Below are positions 1 to 6,285 of a stretch of DNA of 6,880 nt, piece after piece. A program made the position numbers and the translations under genes. The notes beneath the pieces are model-generated. The model ran no database searches. It worked only from the letters and a program-made list of their open reading frames with translations, and was not told the origin of the DNA. The stretch comes from an uncultured Burkholderiales bacterium (GTDB taxonomy: Bacteria > Pseudomonadota > Gammaproteobacteria > Burkholderiales > Burkholderiaceae_D), in the NCBI GenBank assembly GCA_903904635.1, contig CAIVDH010000038.1, positions 1 through 6,880 on the forward strand, in the 5' to 3' direction. The stretch's first letter is position 1; each line of letters begins with the position of its first letter.

Positions 1-701
1 ACTACCCCCTTCCAATCCGAAACCGTTATGATTTTTTCTTTATCGCGATTATTGATTTCATTCGCATTCAGATATTGATTTGCAAGACCATCGCCGTCAG
101 TATCAACACCATACAAAACCTGAAACGACTCTACGCCACTGACTATAGCTTGCGACTCCCATTCGTTATTGCCGCGATATTTGCATCGCAGCTCAGGCTC
201 GCCCTGACTATTTTTTGCTACATAAAATATGCTCCAGCCGCGATCAGCTTCTGATGGATTAGTTTGATTAACAATAAACCCGGCACAATTGACCACGCCG
301 GCATAGCCTAGTGTGTCAGTCCCCGGAAAACGTATGGCCAGCACATCACTGCCATTTACGGCATGCAAATCCAGTTTGGTTCTATCGAAATCCCCGCTCT
401 TCACAGAGCGCGCATCTGCACCCCACACAGCTCCATCTACCGGCAGCTGTGAGCGCACACTCAATTCTTGCATGTAATCTACATACGAAGTTTGTCTTAA
501 TGCCTGTTCTATCTGGCTCAATGCATACCTACCCTGCTCTTGCAGTATTGCGGTCTGCTCCTGCCATATGAAGCCGGCATTAGCCGATTGCAGCGTGCTT
601 ATTGCCATTAGTATCACGCCAGCTGACAAACAAGACGCTATAAGCAATTCGATCAGGCTGCTGCCCTGACATCTACTTCTTGGACTGATTCTATGCCTCA
701 T
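1..701 (-). CDS. pilW: PilW-like minor type IV pilin (3' end beyond window)
   Basis: This is the first 233 codons of a minor pilin gene, read leftward and still open at position 1. The start is ATG at 701-699, overlapping the pilV stop as ATGA, so translational coupling is likely; no clear Shine-Dalgarno is visible. The protein has a short basic leader (MRHRISPRSRCQG) and then the prepilin peptidase/methylation motif SSLIELLIA, with Gly13 at -1 and Glu18 at +5. A hydrophobic helix covers about residues 16-38. Position +1 is Ser rather than the usual Phe, as in some PilW proteins. Near residues 192-210 comes VESFQVLYGVDTDGDGLANQ, a PilW-family hallmark; its Asp200/202/204 spacing resembles a calcium-binding loop, which is inference. 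In the family, PilW acts with PilV, PilX, FimU and PilY1 in an inner-membrane priming complex at the pilus tip. The family call is firm; the exact paralogue is less so. Confidence 0.88.
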   Translation of the reverse strand, partial: MRHRISPRSRCQGSSLIELLIASCLSAGVILMAISTLQSANAGFIWQEQTAILQEQGRYALSQIEQALRQTSYVDYMQELSVRSQLPVDGAVWGADARSVKSGDFDRTKLDLHAVNGSDVLAIRFPGTDTLGYAGVVNCAGFIVNQTNPSEADRGWSIFYVAKNSQGEPELRCKYRGNNEWESQAIVSGVESFQVLYGVDTDGDGLANQYLNANEINNRDKEKIITVSDWKGV

Positions 702-1225
702 GGCGCTACAAAACCCACGGCCAATACCAGCTGCGGCAAGCTTTGCGCTGAACCTAGCCGCTGCCACCCAATTTTAATAATCAATGGCGCCGATAAAGAC
801 GATGTCGCCTGACAAGGCCAGGCGTGCATCTGCGCATCCCTCGACTGATCATCATGACAAACTTCTACACGCGCCCCTGGTAACGCCTGCAGCAATCGCT
901 GTCGCCATTCATACAGATCAAATTCAATTTGCTGCTCAGGATTACAATCAGAATAAAAACAAGTCATAGAAGGGCTGGTAAGTGGCTGACGAAAAATTTG
1001 AAAAATGTCGGCATTGTGTTGGTGAGAAAATTCTTCTGGAAGTGCTCTGATCCAGTCTGCAAGCTCAGATGCCAAACGCATGGCATTTGCAGATGCTTCA
1101 ACCTGCCGCGCTGCATAGATATGGGCGACTTGCCATCTGATAAATCCACATGCCGCGATCGCTACCATCAACATCGAAATTACTATCTCGATCAAGGAAA
1201 AACCAGCAACCCCTGTTTTTTGCAT
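698..1225 (-). CDS. pilV: PilV-like minor type IV pilin
   Basis: A 175-residue prepilin. The chosen start is ATG at 1225, which gives a leader of typical length, MQKTGVAG, followed by FSLIEIVISMLMVAIA: Gly8 at -1, Phe9 at +1 and Glu13 at +5, the class III signal cut and N-methylated by PilD. GGGA lies 6 bases upstream. A TTG at 1237 in the same frame would add four residues and is less likely. The N-terminal hydrophobic helix is about residues 9-30. The rest is a globular periplasmic domain with four cysteines in two pairs (TCFYSDC, and VEVC with WPC) suited to disulfides, and the stretch FDLYEWRQRLLQALPGARVE, which resembles the D-x-x-x-W-R-x-x-L-x-x-x-L-P-G segment of PilV proteins. It overlaps pilW by 4 bases. 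It appears to be first in its transcript: no fimT-like gene lies upstream before nrdR. Role known for the family: minor pilin that primes pilus assembly. Confidence 0.9.
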   Translation of the reverse strand: MQKTGVAGFSLIEIVISMLMVAIAACGFIRWQVAHIYAARQVEASANAMRLASELADWIRALPEEFSHQHNADIFQIFRQPLTSPSMTCFYSDCNPEQQIEFDLYEWRQRLLQALPGARVEVCHDDQSRDAQMHAWPCQATSSLSAPLIIKIGWQRLGSAQSLPQLVLAVGFVAP

Positions 1226-1732
1226 GTGGCATCCCAAATAAACTTAAAAACAGCCGGCTATCTTGCAAACACAGAACACTGCGCAAGTGCAGACCAGAAG
1301 CTATTCATACTGCCGGTCAGCAAAGCATTAAGCACCAAAGGTTAGTGGCGTCCTAACAATTGATAGAAAATATGTGATTTTTTGAACAAATGTCCCATGC
1401 CGAACTAATAAGCAATGTTATGTAGGAATAAGTCTTATGAAAGATAGAGTAACTATCTAAGAAGCTCTACCAAAATGAGCGCCGACTAGCGGCGCGGTCG
1501 CTGGCAAGGCGGGGACGCCGCAGACAGTACAGTCGTACGGCAAGGCGCCCCTAACGCAGCCAGCGGCATTTTGATAGGGCTTCTAAAAATAAATTAAGCT
1601 GTTTTCCGATTTAAAAACATCGAAGATAAATCATCGGTGTTCACGAAAATAAAAAAATTGGCAATAAATGGAATAAGTAAGTGTGCAGAACGCACAATAA
1701 AAACAAGCAAGACTTTGACCTTGAAAAAGTCT
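1226..1732. other. Intergenic region between nrdR and pilV, no gene seen
   Basis: About 500 bases with no convincing coding sequence on either strand. Open frames here are short, have no ribosome binding site and show no recognisable family; most are extensions of antisense frames over pilV or nrdR. The contents are a repeat-like structured element (about 1460-1584), a small perfect hairpin just before it (AGATAG, loop AGTAA, CTATCT at about 1442-1458), a short inverted repeat GTTAG/CTAAC at 1341-1357, an AT-rich stretch at 1585-1700 with a GATTTA/TAAATC inverted repeat (1608-1632), and the nrdR terminator candidate. The pilV promoter should lie at 1230-1460 on the minus strand. I see only weak sigma-70-like hexamers and no clear RpoN -24/-12 site, so I do not place one. 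Confidence 0.7.
1460..1584. repeat. Structured palindromic repeat, MITE/REP-like candidate
   Basis: An 18-base terminal inverted repeat bounds this element: the left arm AGAAGCTCTACCAAAATG (about 1460-1477) matches the reverse complement of the right arm CATTTTGATAGGGCTTCT (1567-1584) at 16 of 18 positions. Nested inside are a hairpin GCGCCG/CGGCGC (about 1479-1495), a second stem CGCTGGC/GCCAGCG (about 1499-1505 with 1559-1565), an inner stem GGGG(A)CGCC/GGCGCCCC and an apical GTAC-AGTC-GTAC. The interior is GC-rich while both flanks are AT-rich, so it looks inserted. It has no open frame and no obvious target duplication. The core around ACAGTACAGTCGTACGG on this strand resembles, from memory, a repeat core widespread in Neisseria and other betaproteobacteria. 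Its position just past the nrdR terminator and upstream of pilV suggests neutral insertion, possibly affecting transcription. Left-side positions are good to about one base. Confidence 0.65.
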
Positions 1733-1733
1733 T
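1701..1733 (-). terminator. Candidate intrinsic terminator of glyA-nrdR
   Basis: On the minus strand the sequence just at the nrdR stop folds as an 8-bp stem (AAGACTTT with AAAGTCTT, plus-strand arms 1709-1716 and 1726-1733; 9-base loop). It is followed by GCTTGTTTTTATT, a T-rich tract. The stem is AT-rich, so termination may be modest. Because the stem is symmetric and Ts also follow on the plus strand, some bidirectional activity is possible. It overlaps the last base of the nrdR stop codon. Confidence 0.5.
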
Positions 1734-2239
1734 TATTGGTTAGATTTGATTATTTTTTCAGATATCGCATGTGTCACCAAGGACTTACGATCACTATCAA
1801 ATTCATCAGCAACAACCCGAAATTCAGCAACATCTTCAAAACTACGGTACACCGATGCAAATCGTATATAAGCGATTTTATCTAATCGCCTTAATTCACG
1901 CATGACCAGCTCACCAATCTGACCAGAAATAATTTCACGCTCACCGGAAGAACGCAGCTTTTCTTCGATGCGATGAATTGCAGCATCAACCGCATCCGCT
2001 GAAACAGGACGTTTTCGCAAAGCCAGCATCAGACTGGCGCGTAATTTTGCAGGCTCGAATTCGCTTCTACTGCCATTTTTCTTGACTATGGCAGGCATTG
2101 CAAGCTCAATACGCTCGTAAGTAGTAAAGCGCTTGTCGCAGTTACCACACCGACGACGACGACGTATGCTGTCGCCCTCGTCGGATGCCCGCGTATCCAA
2201 AACCTGTGTGTCTTCATGCTGGCAAAACGGGCATTTCAT
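1733..2239 (-). CDS. nrdR: Transcriptional repressor NrdR
   Basis: A 168-residue NrdR. The family binds NrdR boxes upstream of ribonucleotide reductase operons and represses them when its ATP-cone senses dATP/ATP, so it sets dNTP supply. The N-terminus [10 protein letters not shown] has Cys3 and Cys6 of the zinc ribbon, completed by Cys31 and Cys34 (CGNCDKRF). Between them is the basic stretch IRRRRRC typical of the family's DNA-binding part, then RFTTYERIE. The ATP-cone follows at about residues 49-139, with [18 protein letters not shown] and, near its end, [16 protein letters not shown]. The length exceeds the roughly 150 residues common for the family because of a C-terminal tail after about residue 145. 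The start is ATG at 2239, 7 bases after the glyA stop; no good Shine-Dalgarno is seen (a GGAG lies 12 bases away inside glyA), so translation is probably coupled to glyA. I see no NrdR box in this window, so its targets lie elsewhere. Confidence 0.98.
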   Translation of the reverse strand: MKCPFCQHEDTQVLDTRASDEGDSIRRRRRCGNCDKRFTTYERIELAMPAIVKKNGSRSEFEPAKLRASLMLALRKRPVSADAVDAAIHRIEEKLRSSGEREIISGQIGELVMRELRRLDKIAYIRFASVYRSFEDVAEFRVVADEFDSDRKSLVTHAISEKIIKSNQ

Positions 2240-2246
2240 GGATAGC

Positions 2247-3494
2247 TCAGGCTCCGTAAACCGGGAAGGCTGCAGTCAGTTTTTTAACCTCAGCCTTCAC
2301 ACGTTCGATATTGGCAGCATCATGCGGATTATCGAGAACATCCGCAATCAAATTACCAACAATGGTCGCTTCTGCTTCACGAAAACCGCGCGTTGTCATG
2401 GCAGGGCTGCCCAAGCGAATGCCTGATGTGACAAAAGGCTTTTCAGGATCGTTGGGAATACCATTTTTATTACAGGTTATGTGAGCTGAACCAAGAACAG
2501 CTTCTGCTTCTTTGCCCGTCATTTTTTTGGCACGCAAATCAACCAGCATTACATGTGATTCAGTACGGCCTGAAACAATACGCAGGCCACGCGCAATCAG
2601 GGCACGCGCTAACGCATCTGCATTCTTTAATACCTGCTGCTGATAAACCTTGAACTCCGGTGCCAGCGCTTCCTTAAATGCGACAGCCTTGCCAGCAATC
2701 ACATGCATCAGCGGACCACCTTGTATGCCGGGGAAAATTGCCGAATTAATGGCTTTTTCATGCTCAGCCTTCATCAGGATGATGCCACCGCGCGGACCAC
2801 GCAAAGACTTGTGAGTAGTGGACGTGACGAAATCAGCAAACGGTACGGGATTAGGGTAAACACCTGCGGCAATTAAACCTGCGTAGTGTGCCATGTCGAC
2901 CAGAAAATAAGCGCCGATATCGCGGGCGACTTTGGCAAAACGTTCAAAATCAATTCTTAGTGAATAAGCAGAGGCACCAGCGATAATCAGCTTGGGCTTT
3001 TTTTCATGAGCAAGGCGCTCCATTTGCTCATAATCGATCTCTTCATTTGCATCTAGGCCATAGGAGACCACATTGAACCATTTACCCGACATATTGAGTG
3101 GCATACCGTGTGTAAGATGGCCACCCTCTGCCAACGACATACCCATGATGGTGTCACCCGGCTTAAGCATAGCGAAGAACACACCCTGATTCGCCTGCGA
3201 ACCCGAATTAGGCTGCACATTGGCGGCTTCGGCACCGAATAATTTTTTCAATCGCTCTATTGCCAGGCTCTCTGCCATATCAACAAACTCGCAACCACCG
3301 TAATAACGTTTGCCTGGATAACCTTCAGCGTATTTATTGGTGAGCTGCGAACCTTGCGCCTCCATGACTGCAGGCGAAGTGTAATTTTCAGAAGCGATTA
3401 GTTCGATATGTTCTTGTTGGCGCTCATTTTCGAGCTTGATTGCAGACCACAGTTCTGGGTCTATGTTTGCAATAGTATGGTCTTTGGAAAACAT
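2247..3494 (-). CDS. glyA: Serine hydroxymethyltransferase
   Basis: A complete 415-residue SHMT (the E. coli protein has 417), a cytoplasmic PLP enzyme. It converts L-serine and tetrahydrofolate to glycine and 5,10-methylene-THF, the main source of one-carbon units for purines, thymidylate and methionine; members also cleave L-allo-threonine. The PLP lysine is Lys229 in [14 protein letters not shown]. Asp200 and His203 ([12 protein letters not shown]) contact the cofactor. [15 protein letters not shown] (residues 55-69) carries the catalytic Glu57 and the conserved tyrosines, and [15 protein letters not shown] (residues 357-371) holds the carboxylate-binding arginine, Arg360. The N-terminal [10 protein letters not shown] segment is intact. 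The start is ATG at 3494, with GGAG 7 bases upstream on the minus strand. It is first in a two-gene unit with nrdR, 7 bases downstream, and is divergent from ydfG. No glycine riboswitch motif is visible in the leader. Confidence 0.99.
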   Translation of the reverse strand: MFSKDHTIANIDPELWSAIKLENERQQEHIELIASENYTSPAVMEAQGSQLTNKYAEGYPGKRYYGGCEFVDMAESLAIERLKKLFGAEAANVQPNSGSQANQGVFFAMLKPGDTIMGMSLAEGGHLTHGMPLNMSGKWFNVVSYGLDANEEIDYEQMERLAHEKKPKLIIAGASAYSLRIDFERFAKVARDIGAYFLVDMAHYAGLIAAGVYPNPVPFADFVTSTTHKSLRGPRGGIILMKAEHEKAINSAIFPGIQGGPLMHVIAGKAVAFKEALAPEFKVYQQQVLKNADALARALIARGLRIVSGRTESHVMLVDLRAKKMTGKEAEAVLGSAHITCNKNGIPNDPEKPFVTSGIRLGSPAMTTRGFREAEATIVGNLIADVLDNPHDAANIERVKAEVKKLTAAFPVYGA

Positions 3495-3518
3495 GGAAAT
3501 ACTCCAATTGATCAGGGA

Positions 3519-3548
3519 ATTCGATATTTCAAACTAAAAATAAGTCAA
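3519..3548 (-). promoter_or_regulatory. Candidate sigma-70 promoter for glyA-nrdR
   Basis: On the minus strand TTGACT (3548-3543) matches five of six bases of the -35 consensus. It is followed after 18 bases by TCGAAT (3524-3519), four of six to the -10 consensus; an overlapping TATCGA at 16 bases is an alternative. Transcription would then start near 3512, giving a short leader just ahead of the GGAG at 3505-3502. The -35 is convincing and the -10 weak. Confidence 0.4.
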
Positions 3549-3800
3549 ACTGAAGCGGGGCAGCCTGAAGTGTATACATTTTGGCTACAAGAAAGGGCGA
3601 TCAATAACTACCAAGCCTTAAATAGGCCGGGTAATTTAATCCCACAGAGTCAGGGCTTTGAATATGCAGCAATGAACCCAACTCAACAGCCGAGCATTGT
3701 AGTTTGCAGCCCAATTTTGGGCAAGCAGCCAGCATCCCTTGAATATCTTCTAACATCTCAAAACCACAAGCCTTTTGGGGTTAAGTTACAGGCTTTGGGC

Positions 3801-3806
3801 TACAAT
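3801..3806 (+). promoter_or_regulatory. Candidate -10 element for the ydfG-ybgC-tol transcript
   Basis: TACAAT matches five of six bases of the sigma-70 -10 consensus and sits about 50 bases before the ydfG start. No good -35 lies at 16-18 bases; TTGGGG at 3775-3780 is 20 bases away. A start near 3813 would put a near-perfect palindrome, ATGAAATTTTCAT (3814-3826), at the 5' end of the transcript. Confidence 0.35.
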
Positions 3807-3857
3807 TCCGCTCATGAAATTTTCATCTAATCCCAATTTTTCGCGGAGTTTTTCCAA

Positions 3858-4607
3858 ATGATAGTAATGATAACAGGCGCCAGCGCAGGTTTTGGCGCCG
3901 AAATGGCCCGCAAATTTGTCAAGCACGGCCACCAAGTAATAGCCGCAGCAAGACGTCAAGACAGGCTGGCGAAACTGGCCGAAGAATTGGGTAGTGCACT
4001 TTTACCTATCGAACTCGATGTCACCAGCAAAAGCTCTATAACCCATGCTATGGCAAGCTTGCCATCCGCATGGCAATCAATAGACGTACTTATCAATAAC
4101 GCAGGTTTGGCTCTGGGGCTGGAGCCAGCCCATCAGGCGCACCTAGAAGACTGGGACACCATGATTGCCACCAATTGCCAGGGGCTAGTCACCATGACAC
4201 GCGCTGTCTTGCCTGGCATGGTAATTCGCGGCCAAGGATTAGTAATAAATTTGGGTTCGGTCGCAGGTGCCTATCCTTATCCGGGCGGGAATGTCTACGG
4301 CGCGACCAAAGCTTTTGTAGACCAATTTACATTGAACCTGCGTGCCGACCTGGTTGGTACAGGTGTGCGCGCCACCAATATTGCACCTGGTATGTCGGGT
4401 GGCACTGAATTTTCCAATGTCAGGTTCAAGGGAGACGATGCCTCTGCTGCCAAGGTATATCAAGGAACGCAGCCATTAACAGCTGTTGATGTAGCCGAAG
4501 CAGCTTACTGGGTCGCGACCCTGCCACCACATATCAACATCAATGGCATAGAAATGATGCCAACCTGCCAAGGATTTTCCCCTTTCACCATAAAACGTGA
4601 CAGCTGA
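3858..4607 (+). CDS. ydfG: NADP-dependent 3-hydroxy acid dehydrogenase (YdfG-type SDR)
   Basis: A 249-residue classical short-chain dehydrogenase, very close to E. coli YdfG (248 residues) throughout as I recall it. The family oxidises L-allo-threonine, serine and 3-hydroxy acids such as 3-hydroxypropionate with NADP+, and reduces malonic semialdehyde, in the cytoplasm as a tetramer. The Rossmann cofactor motif is TGASAGFG (residues 6-13), with Arg32-Arg33 after the second strand favouring NADP. NNAG is at 80-83, Asn106 is conserved, and the catalytic triad is Ser134, Tyr147 and Lys151 (YGATK). GGTEFSNVRFKGDD (181-194) and the C-terminal NINGIEMMP are YdfG signatures. The start is ATG at 3858, with GGAG 9 bases upstream (3845-3848). 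It is first in the rightward unit, 7 bases before the ybgC ATG (or overlapping a ybgC GTG). Substrate specificity is inferred from similarity only. Confidence 0.95.
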   Translation: MIVMITGASAGFGAEMARKFVKHGHQVIAAARRQDRLAKLAEELGSALLPIELDVTSKSSITHAMASLPSAWQSIDVLINNAGLALGLEPAHQAHLEDWDTMIATNCQGLVTMTRAVLPGMVIRGQGLVINLGSVAGAYPYPGGNVYGATKAFVDQFTLNLRADLVGTGVRATNIAPGMSGGTEFSNVRFKGDDASAAKVYQGTQPLTAVDVAEAAYWVATLPPHININGIEMMPTCQGFSPFTIKRDS

Positions 4608-4614
4608 TTTATTT

Positions 4615-5064
4615 ATGCAAGATACGCCAGAAAACGCTTTTCATTGGCCATTGCGAGTCTATTATGAAGACACCGATACTGGCGGTATTGTGTTTTATGC
4701 AAATTATCTTAAATTTTTCGAGCGTGCACGGACTGAATGGCTACGTGCTGCAAACGTTAGCCAGCAAGTTTTGACTGCATCCGAACAAATTATGTTTGTC
4801 GTGAAAAATACGAATGTTGATTATCACGCCTCAGCAAAGTTAGATGATGAACTTTTAATCAGTGTAGAACTGGTAAAACTGGGCCGCGCATCAGTAAATT
4901 TTTTGCAACATGCATGGCGAATTTATGGGGACACGCCTGAACTGCTTTGCACGGCTAGCATCAGGGTAGGATGTGTCGATACACAATCTCTGCGTCCGAC
5001 AGCCATTCCCGAGACTACAATGGCTAAAATTCGTACTCACCATAATTTTTCAAACTTAAAATAA
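4615..5064 (+). CDS. ybgC: Acyl-CoA thioesterase YbgC of the Tol-Pal operon
   Basis: A 149-residue hotdog-fold thioesterase of the YbgC/4-hydroxybenzoyl-CoA thioesterase family (E. coli YbgC is about 134). The family hydrolyses acyl-CoAs in the cytoplasm; in E. coli YbgC binds acyl carrier protein and phospholipid-synthesis enzymes, and its link to Tol function is still unclear. The active-site signature is RVYYEDTDTGGIVFYANYL (residues 14-32), with Asp21 as the expected catalytic acid, then FFERARTEWLR. FVVKNTNVDYHASAKLDDEL matches the central strand and helix region of the family. I chose ATG at 4615, which lies 7 bases after the ydfG stop. An in-frame GTG at 4597 would add six residues and overlap ydfG by 11 bases; neither has a clear Shine-Dalgarno, so coupling to ydfG translation is likely. 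A 90-base gap follows before tolQ. Confidence 0.95.
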   Translation: MQDTPENAFHWPLRVYYEDTDTGGIVFYANYLKFFERARTEWLRAANVSQQVLTASEQIMFVVKNTNVDYHASAKLDDELLISVELVKLGRASVNFLQHAWRIYGDTPELLCTASIRVGCVDTQSLRPTAIPETTMAKIRTHHNFSNLK

Positions 5065-5154
5065 CCGAGCCTGCGAGTTGAAGCAGCATTTCAGTACAAT
5101 ATCAGACAACCTATTTAACGCATTTGCGCATTTACTTAGAGGCTCATTTTTCAT

Positions 5155-5853
5155 ATGACCGTCACACAAGATCTATCATTTGTTTCAATGATCACCAATG
5201 CTTCAGTATTGGTGCAGCTGGTTATGGCATTACTGCTGGGTGTATCGGCAATGAGCTGGACTTATATTTTTCGCAAAATGTTTGCGATTCGCAGCGCAAT
5301 TTCGCAAACAGTCGAATTTGAAAATATTTTCTGGTCAGGTGCAAACCTCAATGCACTTTATGAAGAAGCCACGTCAGTTTCTCGCCAGCGCAGCGGCAAA
5401 ACCGGTGCACTTGAGCGCATATTTGAAGCGGGGATGGAAGAATATCGCAAAGCCAAACTGTCTTTTGCAGGCAAAGAAATCGACACTGGCGCTTTACTTG
5501 ATAGTGCACGTCGTGCAATGCGGGCAGCCTATCAGCGAGAGATGGATACCCTGGAATCACACCTGGCTTTTCTGGCATCAGTGGGTTCGGTATCACCCTA
5601 TGTCGGCCTGTTTGGCACAGTCTGGGGCATTATGAATTCATTTCGAGGCCTAGCAAATGTGCAGCAGGCAACCTTGGCTTCGGTAGCACCCGGTATTGCC
5701 GAAGCCCTCGTCGCCACAGCGATAGGTTTGTTTGCAGCGATACCGGCAGTAGTTGCCTACAACCGTTACGCACATGACATAGACCGTTTGGCAATTCGCT
5801 TCGAAACCTTTATCGAAGAATTTTCCAATATCCTCACTCGTCAGGCACGCTGA
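5155..5853 (+). CDS. tolQ: Tol-Pal motor subunit TolQ
   Basis: A 232-residue TolQ, an inner-membrane subunit of the TolQ-TolR proton channel (MotA/TolQ/ExbB family). It uses the proton motive force to drive TolA and maintain outer-membrane constriction at division. Three membrane segments are visible: about residues 17-39, 137-161 and 173-200, with a large cytoplasmic domain between the first and second. The family core VGSVSPYVGLFGTVWGIM (143-160) and APGIAEALVATAIGLFAAIP (178-197) are intact and contain Thr155 and Thr188, equivalent to the two pore threonines of E. coli TolQ. The start is ATG at 5155; an AGAGG lies 12 bases upstream, rather far but the best available. The stop codon TGA shares its A with the tolR ATG (TGATG), so translation of the two is coupled. 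Confidence 0.98.
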   Translation: MTVTQDLSFVSMITNASVLVQLVMALLLGVSAMSWTYIFRKMFAIRSAISQTVEFENIFWSGANLNALYEEATSVSRQRSGKTGALERIFEAGMEEYRKAKLSFAGKEIDTGALLDSARRAMRAAYQREMDTLESHLAFLASVGSVSPYVGLFGTVWGIMNSFRGLANVQQATLASVAPGIAEALVATAIGLFAAIPAVVAYNRYAHDIDRLAIRFETFIEEFSNILTRQAR

Positions 5854-6275
5854 TGTCACAGCAGTTATCTTTGCGCGGCGGCCGTAATCGCAAATTCAAA
5901 TCTGAGATCAATGTAGTTCCTTACATTGATGTGATGCTGGTATTGCTAGTCATTTTTATGGTTGTCGCACCCATTACTGCTCCGAATGTAATTAACTTGC
6001 CCACATCAGGGCGGTCAGCCTTGCCACCAACTGATTACATAGAAATCATGCTCAAACCGGATAGCTCCGCGGTAATCGGCATACACGGTCAACCTGCGAG
6101 TAACAGCAAAAATTCCGAAGACCTCGCTAATAGACTGCGTGCCTTGCATAAAAAAAATCCGGATCTCCCTGTGATGATCTCTGCAGACAAAGAAATCAAA
6201 TATGACACCGTCGTACAGACAATAAATAGCGCTAATAAAATCGGCATCAAACGCGTGGGTCTCGCAACACGGTGA
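5853..6275 (+). CDS. tolR: Tol-Pal motor subunit TolR
   Basis: A 140-residue TolR of the ExbD/TolR family. It has one membrane helix (about residues 21-42) in an N-in, C-out topology with a periplasmic domain, and works as a dimer inside the TolQ ring. The key residue is Asp26 in INVVPYIDVMLVLLVIFMVV (19-38), matching the proton-carrying Asp23 of E. coli TolR. The basic N-terminus RGGRNRKFKSEI is typical. The periplasmic part ends with the conserved pattern PVMISADKEIKYDTVV (residues 105-120) and a final KRVGLAT. The start is ATG at 5853, overlapping the tolQ stop by one base, with AGG 7 bases upstream. tolA follows 10 bases after the stop. Confidence 0.98.
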   Translation: MSQQLSLRGGRNRKFKSEINVVPYIDVMLVLLVIFMVVAPITAPNVINLPTSGRSALPPTDYIEIMLKPDSSAVIGIHGQPASNSKNSEDLANRLRALHKKNPDLPVMISADKEIKYDTVVQTINSANKIGIKRVGLATR

Positions 6276-6285
6276 ATTCAGATTG

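Larger units (their letters stand above)
3495..3857. other. Divergent intergenic region between glyA and ydfG
   Basis: This 363-base region separates two divergent units and probably holds both promoters. A plus-strand frame crosses it from inside glyA to 3830, and a 51-codon minus-strand frame sits at 3601-3756. Neither has a good ribosome binding site or a recognisable family, so I do not call them genes. The sequence AAAATTGGGC near the middle, beside CCCAATTTT, forms a local inverted repeat (CCCAATTTTGGG, about 3711-3722) that could be an operator or a small hairpin. No riboswitch, tRNA or insertion sequence was recognised. Confidence 0.6.

Noticed and set aside
929..1345. 138-codon plus-strand open frame over pilV
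   Set aside because: It is antisense to a clear PilV protein, has no ribosome binding site and no recognisable motif, and its composition is that of a shadow frame.
1637..1885. 82-codon plus-strand frame at the end of nrdR
   Set aside because: Most of it is antisense to the nrdR coding region, and it crosses the terminator hairpin; it shows no family features.
3601..3756. 51-codon minus-strand frame (MLEDIQGMLAACPKLG...) upstream of glyA
   Set aside because: It has an ATG and a closed frame but no usable ribosome binding site and no recognised similarity; at this length a chance frame is likely. Conservation in relatives would revive it.
3408..3830. 140-codon plus-strand open frame across the glyA start and the intergenic region
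   Set aside because: It begins antisense inside glyA, has no Shine-Dalgarno, and its product resembles no family I know. The region is better explained as divergent promoters.
3495..3857. Glycine riboswitch or NrdR box near glyA
   Set aside because: No conserved glycine aptamer core and no paired NrdR-box palindromes could be found in the leader on either strand.
5078..5100. TTGAAG and TACAAT as a promoter directly before tolQ
   Set aside because: The spacing is only 11 bases, too short for sigma-70, and no better -35 is seen. A separate tolQ promoter in the 90-base gap is possible but unsupported.
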